54,754 nucleotides of DNA from an uncultured Pelagibacteraceae bacterium (GTDB taxonomy: Bacteria > Pseudomonadota > Alphaproteobacteria > Pelagibacterales > Pelagibacteraceae), in the NCBI GenBank assembly GCA_902570915.1, contig CACGAB010000005.1, positions 1 through 54,754 of the forward strand. Reading direction: 5' to 3'. Below, piece by piece: positions 43,136 to 50,918 of the stretch. The notes under the pieces were generated by a model, which saw nothing but the letters and a program-made list of their open reading frames with translations, did no database searches and was not told the origin of the DNA. Each line of letters begins with the position of its first letter. Within the stretch, counting starts at the first letter, position 1. The translations under genes and the position numbers were made by a program.

Positions 43136-43892
43136 TTTTTATGGCTTTAAAGCAATTTATTTTCATGAAATGGATCGTTTTAGGCGAACACTAGGTCAGT
43201 CACTTTTATCTCCTGTTATATCTACCTCATTATATTTCATTGTATTTGGTTCAGTTATAGGAGGTTACGTTCAAAAAATCGATGGAATTAGTTATGGATC
43301 ATATATTGTACCTGGACTCTTAATGTTAACCCTACTGACACAATCAATAAGTAATACCTCTTTTGGTATTTTTTTTCCTAAATTTAATGGAACTATTTAT
43401 GAAATTTTGGCTGCCCCAATTTCAACTTTTGAAATCGTGTTAGCTTTTGTAAGTGCGGGTGCCACAAAGACCCTAATAGTTGGAACCGTTATATTCACGA
43501 CCTCTTCATTTTTTGTTGATGTTGAGGTTCAATTCCCGTTGTTAATGATCTTTTTACTAATTTTAGTCTCTTTTACTTTTGCCTTATTTGGATTTTTAAT
43601 TGGAATTTTGAGTAAAGATTTTGAACAGATGTCTATAGTGCCATCATTAGTTATAACACCTATGGTGTTTTTAGGTGGAAGTCTTTATTCTTTAGATATG
43701 CTGCCAGAATTTTGGCAAATGATTACTTATTTTAATCCAGTAGTTTATTTAATAAATGGTCTTAGATTTTCCTTTTATGGTATTTCAGATTTTAATATTT
43801 TAATCAGTGTTGGATTGATGGTTTTATTTCTAATAATTTGTGTGTTTGCTGTCTCAATATTACTCAAGAAGGGTTATAACATTAAGTCATAA
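43125..43892 (+). CDS. ABC-2 type exporter permease (YadH/NodJ-like)
   Basis: A 255-residue ABC-2 permease with six membrane segments. GFKAIYFHEMDRFRRTLGQSLLSPVISTSLYFIVFGSVIGG and the C-terminal MVFLGGSLYSLDMLPEFWQMITYFNPVVYLINGLRFSFYGISD are the family hallmarks (P-x-xY, NP motif). Its start lies 11 bases inside the ATPase gene, so the two are co-translated and form one exporter. Together they resemble E. coli yadG-yadH. A hairpin follows the stop codon. Confidence 0.93.
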   Translation: MKINFYGFKAIYFHEMDRFRRTLGQSLLSPVISTSLYFIVFGSVIGGYVQKIDGISYGSYIVPGLLMLTLLTQSISNTSFGIFFPKFNGTIYEILAAPISTFEIVLAFVSAGATKTLIVGTVIFTTSSFFVDVEVQFPLLMIFLLILVSFTFALFGFLIGILSKDFEQMSIVPSLVITPMVFLGGSLYSLDMLPEFWQMITYFNPVVYLINGLRFSFYGISDFNILISVGLMVLFLIICVFAVSILLKKGYNIKS

Positions 43893-43914
43893 CTGACCCA
43901 TCACTGGGCCAGTT
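43891..43914. terminator. Stem-loop between the exporter and aceA ends
   Basis: AACTGACCCA (43891-43900) pairs with TGGGCCAGTT (43905-43914), with one A-C mismatch and a TCAC loop. It begins on the exporter stop codon, and aceA converges from the right. It probably terminates both transcripts, although the T-tract is poor. Confidence 0.6.
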
Positions 43915-43943
43915 AAAACTAATTTATAAGAGGAATTTATTTA

Positions 43944-45218
43944 TTAGAATTGCTCAGACTCTGTTGAGCCGTCCATAGCGGTAGTAGCACTTTTCCCGCT
44001 ACTAATTGTATTTGATACAGCGTCAAAGTAAGAAGTACCGACTTCTCTTTGATGTTTTACACTGGTGTACCCATCTTTTTCACGAGCGAATTCTTGTTGT
44101 TGAATTTTAGAATAAGCGGTCATTCCTTCTTTTTTATATTTTTCTGCTAATTCAAATATAGCTATATTTTGAGTATGAAATCCTGCTAGAGTAATAAACT
44201 GGAATTTATATCCCATTTTACTTATTTCAGTTTGAAAAGTCGCTATCTCGCTATCTGATAAATGTTTTTTCCAATTAAAAGAGGGTGAACAATTATAAGC
44301 TAACAGTTTTCCAGGAAATTTTTCATGGATAGCATCTGCAAATTTTTTCGCCTCTTTAAGGTTAGGAGTTGCAGTTTCACACCATATTAAATCTGAATAA
44401 GGTGCATACGCCAATCCTCTAGAGATCGCTTGATCAATTCCCGCTTTTACATAATAAAAGCCCTCTGGTGATCTTTCTCCGGTTAAGAAAGGTTTATCGT
44501 TATCATCATAATCATTAGTAATAAGTTTTGCGGCATTAGCATCAGTTCTAGCTAAAATTATTAATGGAACATCTGCTATATCAGCAGCTAATCTCGCAGC
44601 TTTTAAATTTTTAATCATTGTACCTGTTGGTACAAGAACTTTACCACCCATATGACCACATTTTTTTTCGCTGGCAAGTTGATCCTCAAAATGTACACCC
44701 GCCGCCCCAGCTTTTATAAATTTTTTCGCTAGCTCAAATACATTCAACGGCCCACCAAAACCTGCCTCACCATCAGCAATAATTGGAAGCATATAATCGG
44801 TCCTTTTTTCTTTCTTCATATCACCATCATTAATTTCCATATGTTGGATTTGATCTGCTCTAATTAAAGCATTGTTCATAGATTCAACTAATTTTGGTGC
44901 ACTGTCATAAGGATATAAAGATTGATCTGGATACATTTCACCAGCAGTATTTGCATCAGCTGCTACCTGCCATCCACTTAAATAGATTGCTTTAAGTCCA
45001 GCTTTTGCATGTTGAACTGCATGATTTCCTGATAAAGATCCTAAAGTGTTAACATAAGGCTCTGAATTTAAAAGATTCCATAATTTAATAGATTGTTGTT
45101 TACACAATGAATATTCAATTTTAATCGAACCTCGTAACCTCTCAACTTCTTTGGGTGTATAATCCCTTTTTATTCCAGCAAATCTTTTTAGGTCGTATGA
45201 TATATTCTCTGCACTCAT
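43944..45218 (-). CDS. aceA: Isocitrate lyase
   Basis: A 424-residue isocitrate lyase, splitting isocitrate into succinate and glyoxylate in the glyoxylate bypass. [30 protein letters not shown] is the substrate-binding start, [19 protein letters not shown] holds the metal Asp, and [23 protein letters not shown] has the catalytic Cys in KKCGHMGGK. The end of the active-site lid is in [26 protein letters not shown] is the ribosome site. Upstream on the same strand are a 53-residue ORF and an array of operator-like repeats facing the ScfR-type regulator, which most likely controls it. Confidence 0.97.
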   Translation of the reverse strand: MSAENISYDLKRFAGIKRDYTPKEVERLRGSIKIEYSLCKQQSIKLWNLLNSEPYVNTLGSLSGNHAVQHAKAGLKAIYLSGWQVAADANTAGEMYPDQSLYPYDSAPKLVESMNNALIRADQIQHMEINDGDMKKEKRTDYMLPIIADGEAGFGGPLNVFELAKKFIKAGAAGVHFEDQLASEKKCGHMGGKVLVPTGTMIKNLKAARLAADIADVPLIILARTDANAAKLITNDYDDNDKPFLTGERSPEGFYYVKAGIDQAISRGLAYAPYSDLIWCETATPNLKEAKKFADAIHEKFPGKLLAYNCSPSFNWKKHLSDSEIATFQTEISKMGYKFQFITLAGFHTQNIAIFELAEKYKKEGMTAYSKIQQQEFAREKDGYTSVKHQREVGTSYFDAVSNTISSGKSATTAMDGSTESEQF

Positions 45219-45267
45219 TTACTCTCTTTCTAAATTAGGCTGTGAAAATGAGATGTTAAAAATTAAA

Positions 45268-45429
45268 CTAGTTTGACTCTCTTGGAGTCTCAACTAAATC
45301 TTGCATTCCACTTGAACCCCAATCACAATGATCGTCTCTCATGTAAGTACCTCTTCTATTATGCTGAGCTAAGTCCTCATGACTAATGATTTGAGCCTCA
45401 TTTTCGTAGTTTTTTAATTTTTCTTCCAT
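45268..45429 (-). CDS. Small acidic-polar ORF upstream of aceA, 53 aa
   Basis: ATG 45429 to TAG 45268 encodes a 53-residue soluble peptide: MEEKLKNYENEAQIISHEDL, then AQHNRRGTYMRDDHCDWGSS and GMQDLVETPRESN. It contains one Cys and four His or Asp-rich clusters (HEDLAQH, RDDHCDW) that could bind metal. I recognise no family. It lies 49 bases before aceA on the same strand, downstream of the operator repeats, so it is the first gene of an aceA operon. Codon use and a reading frame without interruption in A+T-rich DNA support coding; no strong ribosome site is seen before its ATG. Confidence 0.6.
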   Translation of the reverse strand: MEEKLKNYENEAQIISHEDLAQHNRRGTYMRDDHCDWGSSGMQDLVETPRESN

Positions 45430-45442
45430 GAAAATCTTATAA

Positions 45443-45468
45443 TTTACAAAATTTACAAAATCTACAAA
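45443..45468. promoter_or_regulatory. Operator array, aceA side (three 9-bp-spaced TTTACAAA-like sites)
   Basis: TTTACAAA at 45443-45450 and 45452-45459, and TCTACAAA at 45461-45468, repeat with an exact 9-base period, just upstream of the 53-aa ORF start (45429) on the minus strand. The core resembles the TTTGCAAA-type sites reported for RamB/PrpR-family regulators, a member of which is encoded next door. Confidence 0.65.
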
Positions 45469-45481
45469 AAAGCATAAAAAG

Positions 45482-45532
45482 GTTGTAAATTAAGGAAAAT
45501 TATTGTAAATATAAATTTACAAAATTTACAAA
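45482..45532. promoter_or_regulatory. Operator array, regulator side (four TTTACAAA-like sites)
   Basis: Two inverted copies (GTTGTAAA 45482-45489, ATTGTAAA 45502-45509) and two direct copies of TTTACAAA (45516-45523 and 45525-45532, again 9 bases apart) lie within 60 bases of the regulator's ATG at 45541. The last site ends 8 bases before the start codon, so bound protein would block transcription or initiation: likely autoregulation. Confidence 0.65.
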
Positions 45533-45540
45533 TAGAAAAC

Positions 45541-46974
45541 ATGAGTCAATTAAATTTAAAAATAGGCCCAAAAATAAAGGCTTTTAGAAGACAGCTTGGT
45601 TTACAGGCCAATAAGCTTGCAGAGGAATTAAATATTTCACCAAGTTACTTAAATCTTATTGAAGGGGGCAAAAGAAAGATAGATGGAGATTTATTATTAA
45701 AGATTTGTGATAAATTGAATATAGAACTTTCACAATTAACTTCAAAAATTGATGTAAATTTAGAGAACACTTTATCAGAAATTTTAGATGATAAGTTATT
45801 TGAAGACCTAGATATTTTAGGTCCCGAGGTAAAAGATTTAGTTAGCACAAATCCAAAAATTGGAAAAGCAATTGTTCGGTTGGGTGATATTCTGAAGAAA
45901 AAGGATCATGAATTAGTTAATAAAATAGAAAAAATTTCTGGTAAAATTGTGGATAATAGAAAAAATTCTTTTCCAGGTGAAGTAATTTCAGATTTTTTAC
46001 AAGAAAATAAGAATTATTTTCCAAAATTAGAAGATTTTGCAAATCAAGTTTTTGAGAAAGTACAAAAAAATAATAGAACTAGATATGTTGCTCTTTGTGA
46101 TTATTTGAAATCAGAATATGGAATTGTAGTTAAAGACGTAATTCCTGAGGAAGACAAACCTTTTTCTAAAATTTTTATAAAAAATAAAAAAGAACTATTA
46201 TTAAGTGATTATAGTTCGTTAGAGACAAAAAAACTTCATGCTGCTGCTCAAATTGCGCAAGAGGGTGCAAGTAAAGATATTGAAGATTATTTATCTAAAT
46301 TTTCTTTTCCTTCCGAGGAGTCTAAGAAGCTTTCGAAAGTAGCATTATTGAATTATTGTGGAGCAGCAATCTTAATGCCGTATAAACTTTTTCACTCTGA
46401 ATGTAAAAAACTCAAATATGATTTAGAATTACTTCAAAATACCTTTGCAACATCTTTTGAACAAGTTGCACATAGAGTAACTTGTTTACAAGATCCAAAG
46501 TTACCTGGAATTCCATTTCATTTTTTGAGAGTTGACATGGCTGGAAATATTTCAAAAAGATTTTCTTTATCAGGTATTGAAATTCCAAGATATGGAGGGG
46601 CATGTCCTAGATGGAACGTGTATTCAGCATTTACTAGACCGGGGGTTATCCAAAGTGCTGTAAGCAAAATGACTAATGGAGAAAAGTATGTTTGTATAGC
46701 TAGAACAGTCGAGAAGGGTATTGGACGATTTGGTAGGACTAAAAGTATTTTATCAATAGGATTAGGATGTGAAGCAAAATATGCAAAAGACTTTATTTAT
46801 ACAGAAAATTTAAATATGAGTGATAAATCAACAGAGATACCTATTGGTGTGTCATGTAGAACCTGTGATAGATTAGACTGTTCTCAAAGAGCTTTTCCAC
46901 CATTACACAAAAAATTTGATGTTGATATTAATGCAAGAGGTGTCTCTATTTACGTCAGCGATAAAAAAGATTAA
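45541..46974 (+). CDS. XRE/ScfR-family regulator (RamB/PrpR/MccR type) with C-terminal cysteine motif
   Basis: A 477-residue regulator of the short-chain fatty acyl (ScfR) family. The N-terminal Cro/C1 helix-turn-helix (about residues 10-65) reads AFRRQLGLQANKLAEELNISPSYLNLIEGGKRKI. The middle includes an IrrE/ImmA-like region, and the DUF2083 C-terminal domain ends GGACPRWNVYSAFTRPG, then GVSCRTCDRLDCSQRAFPPL. The CxxCDRxDC motif matches the Fe-S-binding cysteines described for mycobacterial PrpR. Family members sense acyl-CoAs and control glyoxylate bypass or propionate genes. Divergence from aceA with shared repeats makes aceA control very likely; activator or repressor is open. Confidence 0.9.
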   Translation: MSQLNLKIGPKIKAFRRQLGLQANKLAEELNISPSYLNLIEGGKRKIDGDLLLKICDKLNIELSQLTSKIDVNLENTLSEILDDKLFEDLDILGPEVKDLVSTNPKIGKAIVRLGDILKKKDHELVNKIEKISGKIVDNRKNSFPGEVISDFLQENKNYFPKLEDFANQVFEKVQKNNRTRYVALCDYLKSEYGIVVKDVIPEEDKPFSKIFIKNKKELLLSDYSSLETKKLHAAAQIAQEGASKDIEDYLSKFSFPSEESKKLSKVALLNYCGAAILMPYKLFHSECKKLKYDLELLQNTFATSFEQVAHRVTCLQDPKLPGIPFHFLRVDMAGNISKRFSLSGIEIPRYGGACPRWNVYSAFTRPGVIQSAVSKMTNGEKYVCIARTVEKGIGRFGRTKSILSIGLGCEAKYAKDFIYTENLNMSDKSTEIPIGVSCRTCDRLDCSQRAFPPLHKKFDVDINARGVSIYVSDKKD

Positions 46975-46976
46975 AA

Positions 46977-47141
46977 ATGATAAAATTTATTATTCCAGCA
47001 GTTATTGTTTTTTTAATAGTGTTATTTTGGGAAAAAATACATGAATTTTTTTATAAGAAGTTTAATGTTAGATTAAATTATATCGTAGTTGTTTTTTTTA
47101 TAATAATTTTGACTATTGTAATGGCCTTATTATATTTTTAA
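46977..47141 (+). CDS. Small two-span membrane protein, 54 aa
   Basis: An ATG two bases after the regulator stop opens a 54-residue frame ending in TAA at 47141. Two hydrophobic segments, MIKFIIPAVIVFLIVLFW and YIVVVFFIIILTIVMALLYF, flank a short polar loop with EKIHEFFYKKFNVRLN. Unknown function. The tight spacing behind the regulator and clean two-helix pattern argue that it is real. Confidence 0.62.
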   Translation: MIKFIIPAVIVFLIVLFWEKIHEFFYKKFNVRLNYIVVVFFIIILTIVMALLYF

Positions 47142-47179
47142 TTTGATGGACTTAAAAACTTAGATTTTAATATTAAATT

Positions 47180-47809
47180 ATGAGAGAAATATTTAAAAAT
47201 GTTAGGGATAAATTAGCCTCTAAGTATTTAGAAAATAATTTTTCAAAAAGTAATAAAAGATTTAAACCAAGAATAAAAGCTCGCTTAAGAAAAAACAAAC
47301 AACTTTTAAGTAAAAATATTAATAATTTTTTTGATTGGATTAAGGGAGCGGAATTGATTGAATTAAAACGATGTAATACAAAAGAAGATCCAGTAAGACC
47401 AGAATTAGATAATGATTTTAGAACAAGTTTTGGCAGAAAAATTTACGGAGTAAAATACAAAAATGAAATTCATGCTGTAATGTGTTTCGCTTTTACAAAC
47501 AAGGTGCCCAAAGATGTTGTTCAATTAGATAAATTTAGTCACGATGCTTTTTTACAAAGCACTCAAAGAGGTCAGAATGTTGGACAGATTGCAATCGCAT
47601 ATACTGTTTGGTCTAAGAAAAAAGGTGGAGGAAAATTAATAGTTAAAGAGGTTTTTAAAAAAATCAAGAAATCTAATCACCTAAACAGATTAGTCACATT
47701 GTCGCCTTTAACTGAAATGGCAACAAACTTTCACTTAAGAAATGGTGCAAAATTGTTACAAGTTAATGAATCAACTCAAAACTTTGAGTATACTGTTAAT
47801 AAAAAATGA
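47180..47809 (+). CDS. GNAT-like acyltransferase-fold protein, uncertain
   Basis: A 209-residue protein with a basic N-terminal region (about residues 1-45, many Lys/Arg) and a C-terminal domain. That domain reads RCNTKEDPVRPELDNDFRTSFGRKIYGV, IAIAYTVWSKKKGGGKLIVKEVFKKIKK and LVTLSPLTEMATNFHLRNGAKLL. The pattern of strand-helix-LSPLTEMA-FHxRNGA recalls the malonyl-CoA decarboxylase/GNAT superfamily. My recollection is that similar proteins occur in marine phage genomes. I cannot name substrate or role. It overlaps the rseP start by 4 bases. Confidence 0.6.
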   Translation: MREIFKNVRDKLASKYLENNFSKSNKRFKPRIKARLRKNKQLLSKNINNFFDWIKGAELIELKRCNTKEDPVRPELDNDFRTSFGRKIYGVKYKNEIHAVMCFAFTNKVPKDVVQLDKFSHDAFLQSTQRGQNVGQIAIAYTVWSKKKGGGKLIVKEVFKKIKKSNHLNRLVTLSPLTEMATNFHLRNGAKLLQVNESTQNFEYTVNKK

Positions 47810-48930
47810 TTTCATTTATCACAAGTTATCTTATCCCATTTCTCATTTTGATAATGATAGTTGTATTCATTCACGAGTATGGACACTATTATTTTGCAAA
47901 GAGATTTAAAGTGGGTGTTACTGATTTTTCAATCGGATTTGGTAAAGAAATTTTTGGCTGGAATGATAAATCTGGTACACGTTGGAAAATATGTTGGATA
48001 CCTCTTGGAGGTTATGTGAAATTTTTTGGAGATCGCAATGTATTTTCCCAAGCAGATCAAGAAAAATTAATTAAACAATATAATGATGTCGATAGAGAAA
48101 AATTGTTTGTTTTAAAACCTTTATATCAAAGAGTGTTGATAGTTTTTGGAGGACCATTAGCTAACTTTATTTTAGCTTTAGTAATTTTTTTTTCAATTTA
48201 CACTTTTATAGGAAAAGATTTTACTCCTGCAGTCATCAATGAGGTTCAGAAAGAAAGCCCTGCAATGATAGGAGGTCTTAGACAAAATGATATAATTTTA
48301 GAAATTGATGGAAATGAAGTCCAAAGTATTATGGATGTGTCTAAATATATAACAATGTCCTCAGCTGATATTATAGATTTTAAGGTCAAAAGATTTTCTG
48401 ATGAAATTATACTTAAAGTAAAACCAAACACTGTTCTTGGTGAAGATAATCTTGGCAATAAAATACAAAAAAGAATGGTTGGCATTAAATTAGGTGCATA
48501 CAATAATGAAATTAATCATGTAAAGTTAGGGCCTGTTAAAGCTTTATACCATGCAGCTAATGAAGTTATCTATGTAAGCACTGCATCATTAAAATACATA
48601 GGTAGCATGATAATAGGTAAAGCTGATACATCACAATTAGGAGGACCTATAAGAATTGCAAAAATATCGGGTCAAGTTGCGGAATTTGGAGTTTTAGCTT
48701 TTATAAGTATGATGGCCTACATATCTATAAGCTTGGGTCTAGTAAATTTATTTCCAATACCAATGTTAGATGGAGGTCATTTAATGTTTTACACATTTGA
48801 GAAAATTTTAGGCAGGCCATTATCACAAAAAACTCAGGAGGGTTTTTTCCGAATCGGCATATTTTTGTTGTTATCTCTGATGTTTTTTACAACGTTTAAT
48901 GATTTAAAAGATCTCGGAATATTCCAATAA
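47806..48930 (+). CDS. rseP: Site-2 intramembrane protease (RseP-type, M50)
   Basis: A 374-residue zinc protease with the metal-binding HExxH in MIVVFIHEYGHYYFAKRF (near residue 23) and the distal NxxPxPxLDGGH in LVNLFPIPMLDGGHLMFY. A single PDZ domain (about residues 110-190, VINEVQKESPAMIGGLRQNDIILEIDGNEV) lies between. Four membrane segments. RseP cleaves anti-sigma factors and signal peptide remnants. The family often has two PDZ domains; here one is apparent. Start overlaps the preceding gene as ATGA. The usual neighbours (dxr, bamA) are absent. Confidence 0.94.
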   Translation: MISFITSYLIPFLILIMIVVFIHEYGHYYFAKRFKVGVTDFSIGFGKEIFGWNDKSGTRWKICWIPLGGYVKFFGDRNVFSQADQEKLIKQYNDVDREKLFVLKPLYQRVLIVFGGPLANFILALVIFFSIYTFIGKDFTPAVINEVQKESPAMIGGLRQNDIILEIDGNEVQSIMDVSKYITMSSADIIDFKVKRFSDEIILKVKPNTVLGEDNLGNKIQKRMVGIKLGAYNNEINHVKLGPVKALYHAANEVIYVSTASLKYIGSMIIGKADTSQLGGPIRIAKISGQVAEFGVLAFISMMAYISISLGLVNLFPIPMLDGGHLMFYTFEKILGRPLSQKTQEGFFRIGIFLLLSLMFFTTFNDLKDLGIFQ

Positions 48931-48978
48931 ATTTTTAGGATACTTTTTAAAAAAGGTAATAAAATCAACGTTTTTTTG

Positions 48979-48987
48979 TGCTATACT
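48979..48987 (+). promoter_or_regulatory. Extended -10 promoter element of the HU gene
   Basis: TGCTATACT matches the extended -10 form TGnTATAAT at all but one position of the hexamer. It lies in the 155-base gap before the HU gene, leaving a leader of roughly 90 bases. No good -35 was seen, as expected for an extended -10 promoter. Confidence 0.5.
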
Positions 48988-49085
48988 AGATATTGTGTAT
49001 AAGTATTTTATTTACACTAAAAAAAGTCTTGATTTATAAAGGTTTTTGATAAATATAACAAATAACCTAATAAACCGGAGCTAAA

Positions 49086-49361
49086 ATGAATAAAAAACAA
49101 TTAGTGGTCAAGCTTTCAGGGGCTTTAAACTTGAGCAAAGCTGATGCTGAAAGAACTTTTGACACAATTACCAACACTATTTTGGACGCTTTAAAAGCTG
49201 ACGATTCAGTTAAAATTGCTGGATTTGGTACATATAAAGTGGCTAAGAGAAAAGCTAGGGTTGGAAGAAACCCCAGAACTGGTGAGCAAATTCAAATTGC
49301 TGCATCACAGAAGGTCAAATTCTTACCTGCAAAAGCTTTAAAAGAAGTTTTCAATAAATAA
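49086..49361 (+). CDS. hup: DNA-binding protein HU
   Basis: A 91-residue histone-like nucleoid protein. MNKKQLVVKLSGALNLSKADAERTFDTITNTILDALKADD is the helical dimerisation part, GFGTYKVAKRKARVGRNPRTGEQIQIAASQKVKF contains the DNA-clasping arm with the intercalating proline in GRNPRTGE, and the protein ends FLPAKALKEVFNK. A CCGGAG ribosome site precedes the ATG. A hairpin follows the stop. It is an abundant chromosomal architecture protein; HU is favoured over IHF by sequence. Confidence 0.95.
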   Translation: MNKKQLVVKLSGALNLSKADAERTFDTITNTILDALKADDSVKIAGFGTYKVAKRKARVGRNPRTGEQIQIAASQKVKFLPAKALKEVFNK

Positions 49362-49370
49362 AGGTCTTTA

Positions 49371-49400
49371 CAGCCTTAACATAATTGTGTGTTAAGGCTG
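49371..49400. terminator. 11-bp stem-loop after hup
   Basis: CAGCCTTAACA (49371-49381) pairs exactly with TGTTAAGGCTG (49390-49400) around an 8-base loop, starting 10 bases after the hup stop. The T-tract afterwards is weak (TTACTATAT), so termination may be partial. Confidence 0.65.
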
Positions 49401-49496
49401 TTACTATATGCAAATTCTGCATATCAAATTCTCATAATCAACGTTAGTTTTTCGTATTTTTAAAAATATAAGAACTCACTTAACAGGGAGGTCTTA

Positions 49497-50795
49497 ATGA
49501 CTAAATTATTAAAAAAAATAAGTGTGCCACTTGTTAGTTTAATTTTTTTATTAAACATGAGTAGTGCAGGATATGCAGAATCAACTGTTTCTGCAGAAGT
49601 AGGGTTTATTTTTAATACTCTACTATTTTTAATGTGTGGATTCCTGGTCTTTTTTATGGCTTGTGGATTTGCAATGTTAGAGTCAGGTATGGTTACATCT
49701 AAAAGTGTATCTGTAATCTGTGCAAAAAATATAGGTTTAGTATCCATTGGAGCAATAATGTTCTGGTTGGTTGGATATAACCTAGCATATGGTATCCCAG
49801 AAGGAGGATACATTGGAAAATTCATTCCATGGAGCGACGCTAGTAAGATCGATACTGGTTACGCAGATGGATCAGATTGGTATTTCCAAATGGTATTTTG
49901 TGTAACAACAGTTTCAATTGTTTCTGGAACAATGGCTGAAAGAATTAAATTATGGCCATTCTTTTTGTTTGCAGCAATTTTAGCTGGTGTTATTTATCCA
50001 ATTGTAATGGGTTGGCAGTGGGGAGGCGGCTGGTTAGCTAAAGCTGGTTTCTCAGATTTTGCTGGTTCAACATTAGTTCATTCAACTGGTGGAGCAGCTG
50101 CTTTAGCTGGTGCAATACTTATCGGGCCTAGATTAGGAAGATTTACTAAGTCTGGAGCTCCAGCACCACTTAAACCTTTTGCAGCATCATCAATTCCATT
50201 AGTTACATTAGGTGTATTCATCTTATGGCTAGGTTGGTTTGGATTTAATGGTGGTTCACAATTAGCAATAGGAACCGCTCCTGATGCAATTGCTGTGTCA
50301 AAAATATTTATAAACACTCTATTAGCTGGTGCAGGTGGTGTAATGGCCGCTGCAGCTGTCACTAGATTATCTGGTAAAACAGACGTTGTGCAAATGCTTA
50401 ATGGATGTATTGGTGGCCTAGTTGCTATTACTGCAGAACCATTAATGCCTTCACCGTTTGCTTCAATTTTAATTGGTGCAGTAGGAGGTATAATAGTTGT
50501 TTATGGTACGAAGATGTTGTTTGCTTTAAAAATCGATGACGTAGTCGGAGCAATTCCTGCTCACATGTTTGCAGGTATCTGGGGAACTTTAATAGTTCCA
50601 GCTACAAACTCGGGTGCGAATTTTGGTACTCAGTTACTAGGCGTAATTTCAATAAATGCATTTGTATTTGTTGCTGCGTTTATAGTTTGGTCATTGATGA
50701 AAGCTACAATGGGTATCAGATTGAGTAAAGAAGCTGAACTGAAAGGAACTGACGTGTCAGAGACCGGAGTTATAGCTTACTCAATTAGAGACTAA
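49497..50795 (+). CDS. amtB: Ammonium transporter
   Basis: A 432-residue Amt protein with a signal-like first segment (ISVPLVSLIFLLNMSSAGYA, cleavage plausible) and about eleven membrane helices. VFFMACGFAMLESGMVTSKS, WQWGGGWLAKAGFSDFAGSTLVHSTGGAAALAGAI (first conduction His) and DDVVGAIPAHMFAGIWGTL (second His) are the family signatures. It imports ammonium. There is no glnK in tandem, unlike many amtB loci. A strong GGGAGG precedes the ATG. Downstream are a stem-loop and a clear terminator. Confidence 0.96.
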   Translation: MTKLLKKISVPLVSLIFLLNMSSAGYAESTVSAEVGFIFNTLLFLMCGFLVFFMACGFAMLESGMVTSKSVSVICAKNIGLVSIGAIMFWLVGYNLAYGIPEGGYIGKFIPWSDASKIDTGYADGSDWYFQMVFCVTTVSIVSGTMAERIKLWPFFLFAAILAGVIYPIVMGWQWGGGWLAKAGFSDFAGSTLVHSTGGAAALAGAILIGPRLGRFTKSGAPAPLKPFAASSIPLVTLGVFILWLGWFGFNGGSQLAIGTAPDAIAVSKIFINTLLAGAGGVMAAAAVTRLSGKTDVVQMLNGCIGGLVAITAEPLMPSPFASILIGAVGGIIVVYGTKMLFALKIDDVVGAIPAHMFAGIWGTLIVPATNSGANFGTQLLGVISINAFVFVAAFIVWSLMKATMGIRLSKEAELKGTDVSETGVIAYSIRD

Positions 50796-50809
50796 TTGCT
50801 TGCAATATT

Positions 50810-50858
50810 AAGGAACTCTTCGCTCTCTGTAAAAAAATTACTCATCGGAGAGTTCCTT
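50810..50858. other. Long-loop stem in the amtB 3' region
   Basis: AAGGAACTCT (50810-50819) pairs perfectly with AGAGTTCCTT (50849-50858) with a 29-base loop between. It sits between the amtB stop and its terminator. It could be a 3'-UTR regulatory element or part of a 3'-derived small RNA; no function is proven. Confidence 0.5.
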
Positions 50859-50890
50859 TAAAACTTTTCTCTCTAGTTAGTTAAAAAACT

Positions 50891-50918
50891 AAAAGCCCCC
50901 TCCCTCGGGGGCTTTTTT
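50891..50918. terminator. Strong intrinsic terminator between amtB and the GT9 gene
   Basis: AAAAGCCCCC (50891-50900) pairs with GGGGGCTTTT (50907-50916) around TCCCTC, followed by T's on the plus strand and preceded by A's that read as T's on the minus strand. It is the most G+C-rich hairpin of the window and should stop transcription both from amtB and from the convergent gene. Confidence 0.92.

Noticed and set aside
45219..45267. Riboswitch (glycine or similar) in front of aceA
   Set aside because: SAR11 malate synthase genes are known for glycine riboswitches, but no such motif is visible in this short gap.
50078..50362. 94-aa antisense frame in amtB
   Set aside because: It mirrors the glycine/alanine-rich amtB helices; composition is a by-product of amtB codons.
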